Positions 14,145 to 20,627 of a stretch of 20,627 bases of DNA are shown here, one piece after another. The number at the start of each line of letters is the position of its first letter. Within the stretch, counting starts at the first letter, position 1. Below the pieces are notes generated by a model. That model was not told the origin of the DNA. It was given only the letters and a program-made list of their open reading frames with translations, and did no database searches. The translations under genes and the position numbers were made by a program. Origin of the DNA: Candidatus Brocadia sp. (GTDB lineage Bacteria; Planctomycetota; Brocadiia; Brocadiales; Brocadiaceae); the NCBI GenBank assembly GCA_030837935.1, contig JAUQXU010000304.1, forward strand, positions 1 through 20,627, written 5' to 3'.

Positions 14145-14870
14145 CTATTGGAGGGTTTTCCTATCAGGTTCATTTTCCAAACGCGCAAGATAACGGGCAG
14201 CAACTTCATTGTTGGGGGCAATCTCAATGACCCTTTTATACCAATAGATAGCAGGTTTTTTCTCGTTAATTTGCCGGTAGATATGACCAAGGTTCAAACG
14301 GATTCGAATTCTCAGGAGGTCATTTGACCCCGCCAAAAGATCCGCTTTTCGATAGTTCTCAATCACAAAATCGTAAAGATCCGTCCGGTGATATTTCGCC
14401 AACGGCCATATCGTATCTGCGGATTCTTTATAAAAACGCCCGGATTTCAGGTTCCACTGTTTTCCCCAATTCAGAAGATCAACGGCTTCATCAGCTTTTC
14501 CCTCACCATCGGGCATTCGATCCGGATTTTTAGTCCAACACACCCATTTCGACCACAACAGCCAGGCCATAGTGGTATACGTCTCGATGTCCTTGCGATC
14601 GACCGTAACAATCTGATACCCAAGGCGAATAGCCTTGGTGTAGCTTCCCTGTGGGCTGTCAAACTGCTGGTTATCCAAATAAAACCCCATACACTCCCTC
14701 AAAAGTTCTGTATCGTACTGACAATTCAAATCCTGAAGTACCCTTTCGCCGAATTCATGCATACCCTGATCTGATTCGGAAACCCACTGCTCTTTCCCGA
14801 TTGCGGGAGAAGAAAAGGCGGACAAGAAAACAAAGAACCAAACAGGTGCTGTGAAAAACATTGCACGCAT
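14145..14870 (-). CDS. Exported TPR-like protein under riboswitch control
   Basis: 241 residues from the ATG at 14870, which has AAAGGAG 8 bases before it; an upstream TTG frame is rejected. Residues 1-25 form a signal peptide (MRAMFFTAPVWFFVFLSAFS) with cleavage probably after SPAIG, so it is likely periplasmic or secreted. The C-terminal part (about 185-240) reads as tetratricopeptide repeat: LRIRIRLNLGHIYRQINEKKPAIYWYKRVIEIAPNN. The middle is tryptophan-rich and helical. No enzyme motif is present; TPR parts usually bind partner proteins. Directly upstream are a terminator and a probable c-di-GMP-I aptamer, so expression appears to depend on cyclic di-GMP. The actual role is unknown. Confidence 0.75.
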   Translation of the reverse strand: MRAMFFTAPVWFFVFLSAFSSPAIGKEQWVSESDQGMHEFGERVLQDLNCQYDTELLRECMGFYLDNQQFDSPQGSYTKAIRLGYQIVTVDRKDIETYTTMAWLLWSKWVCWTKNPDRMPDGEGKADEAVDLLNWGKQWNLKSGRFYKESADTIWPLAKYHRTDLYDFVIENYRKADLLAGSNDLLRIRIRLNLGHIYRQINEKKPAIYWYKRVIEIAPNNEVAARYLARLENEPDRKTLQ

Positions 14871-14886
14871 GATGTAAACTCCTTTC

Positions 14887-14949
14887 AAAAAAAAAGCCTT
14901 ACTGCAAAGACGTTCGCTGAATGGAGAACATGTCTTCGGCAGTAAGGCT
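14887..14949 (-). terminator. Riboswitch expression platform: intrinsic terminator
   Basis: Read on the minus strand, arms AGCCTTACTGC (14949-14939) and GCAGTAAGGCT (14905-14895) pair perfectly over 11 bp, with an inner GAAGAC/GTCTT helix, followed directly by a run of nine U (14895-14887). The coding start lies about 17 bases further. The 5' arm includes GCCTT, which can instead close the upstream aptamer. Confidence 0.85.
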
Positions 14950-15030
14950 ATCTTTTCTATCCCTACTTCCCTGTAAGTTTAAGACCCTTTACTTTGCGCC
15001 CCCTGATCACTCAGGGTTTGCCTTTATCGG
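14944..15030 (-). ncRNA. Cyclic di-GMP-I (GEMM) riboswitch aptamer
   Basis: On the minus strand, the order of GEMM-I elements is visible: AAGGCAAACC, a hairpin CCCTGA-GTGA-TCAGGG with a GNRA-type GTGA loop, then GGCGCAAAG, GGGTCTTAAAC, a second hairpin CTTAC ... GTAGG, and GGGATAG. The 5' AAGGC can pair with GCCTT at 14949-14944 to close the aptamer, which would consume part of the terminator's 5' arm and so predicts an ON switch. The 3' side of the second stem departs from the common form. The assignment is by remembered consensus and not by covariance search. Confidence 0.75.
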
Positions 15031-15106
15031 CACATAAAATATGGGTATAAATAGACATTAAATGTTATTGAAAGTCAAGAAAAAATTTGTTCTTATACTC
15101 CTACCT

Positions 15107-15137
15107 GTAAAAACTTCTTTTTCCGGTAAGTTTTTAC
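15107..15137. repeat. 10-bp perfect inverted repeat
   Basis: GTAAAAACTT (15107-15116) and AAGTTTTTAC (15128-15137) form a stem with an 11-base loop between the F5/8C-like gene's 3' end and the riboswitch. It is AT-rich with no T-run beyond the stem; it could be a weak transcript end or a symmetric protein site. Confidence 0.4.
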
Positions 15138-15146
15138 CTCTCCGTA

Positions 15147-15185
15147 ATCCCCTCCTTGCGAAGGAGGAGAAAGAAGGGTGGTCAT
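15147..15185. repeat. MITE-like repeat half-copy (copy 2)
   Basis: The stretch holds TCCCCTCCTTGCGAAGGAGG as a hairpin, followed by AGAAAGAAGGGTGGT. This has the same plan as either arm of the 646-721 element (TCCCCT, hairpin, G-run, GGGTGT-like end) but lacks a second arm, so it looks like a degenerate half element. Confidence 0.5.
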
Positions 15186-15271
15186 TTGGTTGCGGCTAAT
15201 TATTTAGCCAATTGCTGATTGCCTATCAAAATCATAAAAACTATCATCGGTGAGAAAAGCGTTGGAGGTAT

Positions 15272-15955
15272 TTATCTGCAGACAGGTGTACCGTAGACCT
15301 TCCATTCAAAAACAACGGGGTTAGATTGTTGTCCCTTACATTGCGTGGAAGGCGAAATTCTCCTGATCCGAATAGCTTTCGTAGTTATAGGTTTTCTGAA
15401 CGAATATTCAATATCTCCTGTTTTGTTTACAAATTCACTGTCGCGAATCCACGTAATTCCATTCCTACCTAAATACTGAACCGACCCGATACCAAGGTTT
15501 CTGCCTGAATCTATATAAAGAGGGTCTTTTGAATCATCACCGCAACTTTCGTTGCATTCCGTTGTCTGAATGGTCATGTTTGTAACGGTCACTTTTTCAT
15601 TCCAATCAAGCCGGATCCAAGCACTCTTCTTTTGCCCAAGTGTATCCCGCGTTCTTATCCAATGGTAAGAACAATCTTCCTTTTCCCTGCCATCATTCAT
15701 CACTGCCGGGCCAAAATCGCCTGTACCCCCACCGCTGCTTGCAGCTATTGCACAGGGAGCAATATTCGAAACGTCCATAGCGTTACTCAATGGACTGCCC
15801 TGATCACTAAGAATTCTCCCGGGAGCCTGGCCAGTGGCCTTAATATCTGTAATACCTGAGTTAGTACTAACGCTCATACTATTCGGGAATGTAGTTTGAC
15901 AAAATACAAAGGTTAATGTACATGCTATAAAGCAAATATTATATCGATATATCAT
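15272..15955 (-). CDS. Exported F5/8 type C (discoidin)-like protein
   Basis: 227 residues from the ATG at 15955. A TTG 30 bases upstream with AAGGAAC before it is a possible alternative start. Residues 1-20 are a signal peptide (MIYRYNICFIACTLTFVFC). From about 65 on it reads as a galactose-binding-like F5/8C domain: IAPCAIAASSGGGTGDFGPAVMNDG, AWIRLDWNEKVTVTNMTIQTT, RNLGIGSVQYLG, then a closing strand with KAIRIRRIS and FEWKVYGT. Such domains bind sugars or cell-surface glycans. Cysteines at several places suggest disulphides in an oxidising compartment. It lies 52 bases after the kinase gene on the same strand, so they may be co-transcribed. Confidence 0.72.
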   Translation of the reverse strand: MIYRYNICFIACTLTFVFCQTTFPNSMSVSTNSGITDIKATGQAPGRILSDQGSPLSNAMDVSNIAPCAIAASSGGGTGDFGPAVMNDGREKEDCSYHWIRTRDTLGQKKSAWIRLDWNEKVTVTNMTIQTTECNESCGDDSKDPLYIDSGRNLGIGSVQYLGRNGITWIRDSEFVNKTGDIEYSFRKPITTKAIRIRRISPSTQCKGQQSNPVVFEWKVYGTPVCR

Positions 15956-16007
15956 ATTATCCAGCGCAGCGTAACCGCAACCCAAAAAAGTTCCTTAATG
16001 CCTCAAT

Positions 16008-17822
16008 TTATTTCCTAAAACGATCATTGATTTGTTCCAGTAAACCACCATATTTCACCGTAATATTATCCAGCACGTCTTTATACTTTTTATAGAGTAT
16101 GGCTTGCCGGGTTAACTCATTGCTCTTTTTTACAATCTTCCATGTACCATCTTCTTTACACAGCGTTTTGGTTATTCTTGGCAAAACTTCTCTATGTCGG
16201 TTACCACGCTCATCGGTCCATTCATCAACCCTGTCAAAGCTAACGGTAACTTGACTTTGATCATCGCTTATATCAATTACCTCATTTTTGATAGATATAT
16301 TAACATCTCGAACATACAGGTAATGTTGCCTGAGTTTCTTTTCCTCTTTTTCAGTAGATATATGCCCCATTTCTTTTAATGTTTTAATTTCTCCTTTTTC
16401 CAAGGCCTTTTTATAATCCTGCAACCAACCTGGTATCTCACTTTTTACTATTTCCTTTGGATCTTGTACCGTTTCTTTTCTGTCCTTAACAATGTCATAT
16501 TTCCGAATATTGTCAATTACTTTATCAGGAGAATTATTGCTGCTGGTCACTTTCGCATTGGCAGTATGATTAAAATCCGTATCGTTACCGGAATGTGGGG
16601 TTGAGATTGACATCCTGCCTATGATAGTATTGTTATTATATAATCCATTATTTTTACTCATCTCTCTATATGAAAACAATCCAAAGGTGTTGTCCCGAAT
16701 CGTTTGCATAGTATCATTATCGTTTTTTTGAAATACCGCGGTGCCTTTATATGCGTCAAGAAAAGAAACCAGATTGTTTGGAATTGCAGTATTTTCTTTC
16801 TGTTCCTTTGACATAAGGTACGCATAGAACGCTAACGGTATTGACAGAACGATGAGAATTATCCCAAGTATGCTACTTTTAGAATAATTCGTAAATTTTA
16901 ATCTGGCGCTGCTTTTCCCACTTTGTAACAACGACTTGAGTTCGTCTACCGATTGGGGTCTCTTATCCTTGTTTTTTTCTAAACAATCGAAAATAATGCG
17001 CTCAATGTATTTGGGAATCTCTATTTTTGGGTGTACCTTCCGGAAAGGCGGGGGCTTTTCATTCAGATGTTTATTCATCAAGGTAATTTGATCCCCGCTA
17101 AATGGGGTCTCACCCGTCAACATTTCATACATGATTGTTCCCAGAGAATAGATATCTGTCCTTTCGTCACACCCACCTCTCCATTGTTCGGGCGCCATAT
17201 AAAGAGGGGTTCCCACAATGCTTCCGGTCAGAGATACACTGTCATGCGTTCGGAGTTTTGCTATTCCAAAATCTAAAACTTTTACAAAATCGCCTAACTC
17301 TCCGGCTTTAGATAACATGATATTTTGAGGCGTAATATCCCGATGTATAATCTTTTTTGAATGCTTGTGAGCTGCCGAAATTACGTCACAAACCTGGAAA
17401 ATGACATGTAACATCCTTCCCACATTAAATGGCCCAATGTCCCTTATAGTTTCTTTTAAATTCTTGCCGTGAATAAACTCCATGGCCATATAAATGGTAC
17501 CGTTTGCATCCCGGTCAAAATCATACAGATGAATTGCATGGGGATGGCGTAATTCACAGATAGTAGCTGCTTCGTTATAAAATCTCTTAATGTCTTGCGG
17601 ATTATCACTTAAATTTATATGCAATATTTTCACGGCTACAACATCGTCAATATTAAGCAACCTTCTCTTGGCTTTATATATAGTACTCCAGCCTCCAACA
17701 GCAATCTTTTCTATTATTTCATATTTTCCTCCTAATAGTTTACCAACATAAAGATCGCATGTTTGTTGGTGAAAAGATGCCAATGTTTTATCAGATGTTG
17801 AGGGCATTTGATCCATATCCAT
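16008..17822 (-). CDS. Membrane-anchored bacterial Ser/Thr protein kinase
   Basis: 604 residues. Kinase domain about 33-300: glycine loop KIAVGGWSTIYKA (39-51), VAVK lysine K65, helix-C glutamate E84, HRDITPQN with D162, DFG D184, APE E212. Lysine of HRDxK is Thr here, as in many bacterial kinases of the HRD-S/T-PQN type, so activity is likely retained. Residues 317-337 form one transmembrane helix, followed by a low-complexity region and a C-terminal domain (about 480-590: DYKKALEKGEIKTLKEMG ... DRVDEWTDERGNRHREVLP) that looks like a SnoaL/NTF2-like fold of unknown ligand, likely outside the membrane. The start ATG at 17822 has no clear ribosome site; 17816 and 17807 are alternatives. The F5/8C-like gene follows. 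Confidence 0.92.
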   Translation of the reverse strand: MDMDQMPSTSDKTLASFHQQTCDLYVGKLLGGKYEIIEKIAVGGWSTIYKAKRRLLNIDDVVAVKILHINLSDNPQDIKRFYNEAATICELRHPHAIHLYDFDRDANGTIYMAMEFIHGKNLKETIRDIGPFNVGRMLHVIFQVCDVISAAHKHSKKIIHRDITPQNIMLSKAGELGDFVKVLDFGIAKLRTHDSVSLTGSIVGTPLYMAPEQWRGGCDERTDIYSLGTIMYEMLTGETPFSGDQITLMNKHLNEKPPPFRKVHPKIEIPKYIERIIFDCLEKNKDKRPQSVDELKSLLQSGKSSARLKFTNYSKSSILGIILIVLSIPLAFYAYLMSKEQKENTAIPNNLVSFLDAYKGTAVFQKNDNDTMQTIRDNTFGLFSYREMSKNNGLYNNNTIIGRMSISTPHSGNDTDFNHTANAKVTSSNNSPDKVIDNIRKYDIVKDRKETVQDPKEIVKSEIPGWLQDYKKALEKGEIKTLKEMGHISTEKEEKKLRQHYLYVRDVNISIKNEVIDISDDQSQVTVSFDRVDEWTDERGNRHREVLPRITKTLCKEDGTWKIVKKSNELTRQAILYKKYKDVLDNITVKYGGLLEQINDRFRK

Positions 17823-17872
17823 TTGATACGAAACGAAGAATTCAGAAAAGTTTTTAATAAAGACGTGACAGC

Positions 17873-18340
17873 TTACTTTGTAATTGGACTAAAATTATTT
17901 TGAATATCTATTGATATGATTTTCCGATGTATGTTTTTTTTATTTCTTATTTTTTTATCATATATACTTACGGCTAAAATAGACAGCATAAAGAAAATAA
18001 ACCCGCAAGATACCATTCTAACGTCCTGCGAATTTGGGTAGATAAAATAAAATTTCTGCCCTAATAAGCTGCCAATCATCAGGCTGATGACAGGGAGAAT
18101 TAAAACGAGAAACATGCCTTTATACGGAGAATATTCGATTATTTTTAACGTTACCTGCTGACCCGCATCTAAACCAGGGAATGCCTTGACTTCTAAAAGA
18201 TTGGATTTGTTTTCTATCCCCATGCAAACACCGCAACTTTTACACTCCTGTGAATCAGGCTTTATTATTTCAACAGTTGCACGATTGCCATTAATATATT
18301 TTATAATTCCTTTTTCAATGACCTGCTTTTGTTTGAACAT
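17873..18340 (-). CDS. RseC/MucC-family protein
   Basis: 155 residues. An N-terminal small beta domain (GIIKYINGNRATVEI) leads into a cysteine cluster SQECKSCGVCMG with C33-C36-C39, then a loop, then two transmembrane helices (about 75-92 and 108-125) and a basic tail. This is the layout of RseC/MucC proteins, thought to promote sigma-E activity or handle an iron-sulphur cluster at the membrane. It starts just after the HU-like gene (15 bases), so the two probably share a transcript. Confidence 0.85.
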   Translation of the reverse strand: MFKQKQVIEKGIIKYINGNRATVEIIKPDSQECKSCGVCMGIENKSNLLEVKAFPGLDAGQQVTLKIIEYSPYKGMFLVLILPVISLMIGSLLGQKFYFIYPNSQDVRMVSCGFIFFMLSILAVSIYDKKIRNKKNIHRKIISIDIQNNFSPITK

Positions 18341-18355
18341 AGAGTATCCGCATAG

Positions 18356-18673
18356 TTAAGTGCCCTGGGTAGGTTGTTGGGCCTGAGTTGGATTGCCAAC
18401 CTTTTCCCGCATTAATTTTCCAACTTTGAACACTACCACATTTTTTGCAGGCACATAAGCCACTTCTCCGGTTCTGGGGTTTCTTGCCTTTCGGGCTGCA
18501 CGCTGGCGTATTTCGAAAACTCCAAAATCGCGCAATTCGATACGATTGCCTTGTGCAAGCTCACCGATGATCTCATCCAAAAACATTTGGATCGTCTTCT
18601 TTACGACCATATGGGTGTTATCTGTTCTTCTAGCAATCTTCTCGCATAGATCCCTTTTTGTCGTTGTTTGCAT
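18356..18673 (-). CDS. HU/IHF-family DNA-binding protein
   Basis: 105 residues. Helix pair TKRDLCEKIARRTDNTHMVVKKTIQMFLDEIIGELAQG, beta part NRIELRDFGVFEIRQRAARKARNPRTGEVAYVPAKNVVVFKVGKLMREKV with the DNA-bending arm RNPRTG; length and sequence match HU/IHF nucleoid proteins, here with a short polar C-terminal tail (GNPTQAQQPTQGT). The ATG at 18673 is chosen over the GTG at 18676 because AAGGAG is 7 bases before it. It likely packages DNA and assists recombination or transcription. Confidence 0.95.
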   Translation of the reverse strand: MQTTTKRDLCEKIARRTDNTHMVVKKTIQMFLDEIIGELAQGNRIELRDFGVFEIRQRAARKARNPRTGEVAYVPAKNVVVFKVGKLMREKVGNPTQAQQPTQGT

Positions 18674-19053
18674 CACAATTCTCCTTTTATAACAATAGAA
18701 ATATACATGGTAATTTTATGGAAGACCCATTTATGAATAGCTTAATTAAAACAAAATATCACCCCTTTCTTTACTGTAGCAGGAAATTAAGGAAAACTTT
18801 TTTAGTCTTAACTATTTTCTGGACATGACATTTATGATTAGTCGCGACATATTATCAATTCAAAAGATTAATGTCAATACGATTTTAATACTTTGATTTT
18901 AACACTTTCAAGGTTTTTAATTAGGCCTTCGGTTACTTTTTAATGTAGAGCGAAGAGGCTATTCGTTCTACAACCACAGATTTGAAAATTCCTATACATT
19001 AAATTTAAGGTGTCGGCACAGAAGCAACGATTCAGTGGTTCTTGTAAAATATC
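18674..19053. other. 380-base non-coding stretch with a stem-loop
   Basis: No gene-like frame is seen between the divergently read HU gene and the rpmH promoter. It contains a stem GTAGAGCGAA (18945-18954) paired with TTCGTTCTAC (18962-18971), all pairing in RNA with one G-U, around a 7-base loop. No T-run follows, so it is not a clear terminator. A small RNA or regulatory site is possible but unsupported. Confidence 0.4.
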
Positions 19054-19083
19054 TTGACAAAAAATTAAGAAGTGTGATATTGT
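19054..19083 (+). promoter_or_regulatory. Sigma-70-type promoter of rpmH
   Basis: TTGACA (19054-19059) and TATTGT (19078-19083) are separated by 18 bases, 58 bases before the rpmH ATG. Confidence 0.75.
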
Positions 19084-19141
19084 AGCCAAAATTTTAATTT
19101 ATCCAAGCCTCATTGAAAAATTTTAGAGGAGAGCGTTAATT

Positions 19142-19279
19142 ATGAAGGTAAATATCAGACGGAGTTCTATAAAGCATAAAAAGATGTGTGGTTTTCGAAA
19201 AAGGATGCGTACAAAGGGTGGGCGCGCCATCTTAAAGAGAAGAAGAAGAATTGGCAGAAGACCGCTGCTCGATGTTTAG
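19142..19279 (+). CDS. rpmH: 50S ribosomal protein bL34
   Basis: 45 residues translated by hand: MKVNIRRSSIKHKKMCGFRK, then RMRTKGGRAILKRRRRIGRRP, ending LLDV. This is the bL34 pattern (HG/CGFRxRMxTKxGRxILxRRRxxGR), with a normal bacterial length. It is a structural protein of the large ribosomal subunit. GAGGAG lies before the ATG, a sigma-70 promoter at 19054 and a strong terminator at 19294-19338. The usual partner rnpA is not next to it; rpmH is alone here as its own transcription unit. Confidence 0.93.
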   Translation: MKVNIRRSSIKHKKMCGFRKRMRTKGGRAILKRRRRIGRRPLLDV

Positions 19280-19293
19280 CGCCCGCTAAATAT

Positions 19294-19338
19294 AAAAAGA
19301 CCTTACACATCATTCGCGAGGTGTGTAAGGTCTTTTTT
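19294..19338. terminator. Bidirectional terminator between rpmH and ferredoxin gene
   Basis: 16-bp perfect arms AAAAAGACCTTACACA (19294-19309) and its reverse complement (19322-19337), loop 19310-19321, U-tract on both strands. It sits between two convergent genes. Confidence 0.9.
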
Positions 19339-19347
19339 GTTATTTAG

Positions 19348-19536
19348 TTAGTCTTCAATTATTATAGCTTCAACCGGACACTCTTCAGCAGCCTGCCTGC
19401 AGGCGTCTTCGTTTTCAGGGGACACATCGCTATTTTTTGCCTCAGCCACATCCCCCTTCATATAAAACACCTCTGGACACGTTTGTGTACAAAGTTCACA
19501 ACCTGTACAAATGTCAGGATCTACTTTTGCACGCAT
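19348..19536 (-). CDS. Small 4Fe-4S ferredoxin
   Basis: 62 residues from the ATG at 19536 (AAAGGAG 7 bases upstream). Cysteines C10-C13-C16 plus C53 in ECPVEAI are the likely cluster ligands; C20 and C46 are at the position of the disulphide in one-cluster ferredoxins of the Thermotoga/Desulfovibrio type. It is acidic, cytoplasmic, and carries one [4Fe-4S] cluster as a general one-electron carrier. The partner cannot be told from context. Confidence 0.93.
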   Translation of the reverse strand: MRAKVDPDICTGCELCTQTCPEVFYMKGDVAEAKNSDVSPENEDACRQAAEECPVEAIIIED

Positions 19537-19662
19537 GATCAATCTCCTTTTATAATATTTTAAACCATACGAAAGAATTATTCTAAATTACGAGTTTATT
19601 GCCGCTCTGCCTCCTTTCCCGGATAATTGTAAAAAATTTATGATCAAAACTCAACAAACATT

Positions 19663-20627
19663 TTAAACGATAAAACCCGAGATATTATCTAACTTAACAC
19701 CTTGAACCGCAATTTCCGGTGCAAGGACGACCTCTTCTCCTCCCCAAACAATCGTCTGCCTTTTATCATTTGATACAGCAATAATATTATTTAATATATC
19801 CGTTATGTTATTATTAATCCTTATGGTGTTTGGTCTAAGCGGTTTGATAATTTTACCTCCCTTCACCACGTAAGAATCCGCAATGATGGTACTGGTAAAG
19901 TCACCCGCTGCAAGTCCATTGATAGGGTAAGTATACCAAATCCTGCCGATATAGATACCATCATTTATTTTCGACAATAAAGATTGACCAGATACTTCTT
20001 CTTTGCCTTCTATGACAATATTTGTTGGACATATCCTTGGTTGTATCGCATGACTCCTCCCCCCCTTTTCAAAGCGGAACCCATTTCTAGGTATAAATGA
20101 TGCGATTTTGTTGTTCCATTTTTTCGAAAGGTAATTATTTGCAAGAAACCCCACAAGAGAACCGTTGTGGATGAGGTCTGTCCTTCCTGTAGGAATTCCC
20201 TCGCAAGAGATTTTTTTACTGCCAATAGCGCCCTTTATGGCGCCATCGTCATAGACAGTTAATAATTCAGATGAAATTTTTTGCCCCAATTTCCCCAGAA
20301 AGGGGGTATCTGACGTATTAATTGAAGCAAGACTCAAGGCGGGTATTACTATATTGACAAATAAGTCAGTTACGGGCTGTTTTCCAAAAATGACATCGTA
20401 CGTTCCTGACGATATCCTGTCGCCCCCCCGTGTCCTTATTGCGCTTTCAGCGGATTCTCGTCCCGCTTCTTCAGGATTAAAACAGGATACATGGGTACTC
20501 GTATTCCACCCCGTGCCTTTGACTTTTTCCATCTCGATCATAGAGGTTATGCTGGCGGTAAGGATGGTAGATTCATCACAGTCAGTCATACCTTTTGTAC
20601 TGGCAATGGCCATGCGTTCCTTCATGA
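19663..20627 (-). CDS. TldD/PmbA family protein, PmbA-like, C-terminal part (5' end outside window)
   Basis: At least 320 residues, open to the right edge; families of this type are about 430-480 residues, so about a quarter of the N-terminus is missing. The region ISSGTYDVIFGKQPVTDLFVNIV, ASINTSDTPFLGKLGQKISSELLTVYDDGAIKGAIGSKKISCEGIPTGR, LIHNGSLVGFLANN and GDFTSTIIADSYVVKGGKI matches PmbA/TldE. The zinc motif HExxxH of TldD is absent where it would stand (VTDLFVNIVIPALS), so this looks like the non-metal-binding partner. TldD/PmbA pairs process small peptides. The ATG at 20625 is probably an internal Met. Confidence 0.9.
   Translation of the reverse strand, partial: MKERMAIASTKGMTDCDESTILTASITSMIEMEKVKGTGWNTSTHVSCFNPEEAGRESAESAIRTRGGDRISSGTYDVIFGKQPVTDLFVNIVIPALSLASINTSDTPFLGKLGQKISSELLTVYDDGAIKGAIGSKKISCEGIPTGRTDLIHNGSLVGFLANNYLSKKWNNKIASFIPRNGFRFEKGGRSHAIQPRICPTNIVIEGKEEVSGQSLLSKINDGIYIGRIWYTYPINGLAAGDFTSTIIADSYVVKGGKIIKPLRPNTIRINNNITDILNNIIAVSNDKRQTIVWGGEEVVLAPEIAVQGVKLDNISGFIV

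Noticed and set aside
14324..14854. Several plus-strand open frames within the TPR gene region
   Set aside because: The minus strand has a signal peptide, TPR part, ribosome site and riboswitch; the plus frames lack starts with ribosome sites.

Overview
The window looks like chromosomal DNA of a planctomycete, plausibly an anammox-type Brocadiales bacterium. That guess rests on the style of the HU-like protein, on the mix of redox proteins with an exported-protein/kinase cluster, and on moderate GC. It is an inference, since no rRNA or anammox marker gene lies in the window. The ordinary genes are a CstA-type transporter (cut by the left edge), a DedA membrane protein, leuS, tRNA-Ala(GGC), a Ser/Thr kinase, an RseC-like protein, an HU-like protein, rpmH, two ferredoxins and a PmbA-type protein (cut by the right edge).

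Layout. 1-2000 (minus): cstA, a MITE-like repeat, dedA, and a rearrangement scar where a CBS-domain gene runs out of frame into the middle of an ArsB/CitT-like permease fragment. 2164-5258: a four-cluster ferredoxin (plus) convergent with leuS (minus), sharing one bidirectional terminator. 5489-5564: tRNA-Ala. 5565 to about 13700: an AT-rich accessory island, all plus strand. It holds a RelBE-type toxin-antitoxin pair, a 766-residue adenosine-deaminase-fold protein with a large insert (RdrB/RADAR-like in architecture), a complete three-gene ABC-three-component (Lamassu-like) system made of a nuclease-like effector, a middle component and an SMC/DUF3732-like ATPase, and then an AbrB-PIN-small-protein cassette. 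13793-20627: host-like genes. These include an exported TPR-like protein behind a probable cyclic-di-GMP-I riboswitch and terminator, an exported F5/8C-like protein downstream of a membrane Ser/Thr kinase, then rseC-like, HU, rpmH, a small ferredoxin and PmbA.

How it fits together. The island next to tRNA-Ala reads as a defence locus: genes are tightly packed, and the three ABC-3C genes overlap (17 nt and ATGA). The most unusual point is a full-length RdrB-like deaminase with all zinc ligands but no RdrA ATPase beside it, placed in the same orientation 93 bases before an ABC-3C/Lamassu-type operon. Whether the deaminase works with that ATPase or alone is open. The second notable element is the riboswitch, which places an exported protein of unknown role under apparent c-di-GMP control, with the aptamer's closing arm overlapping the terminator (predicted ON switch).
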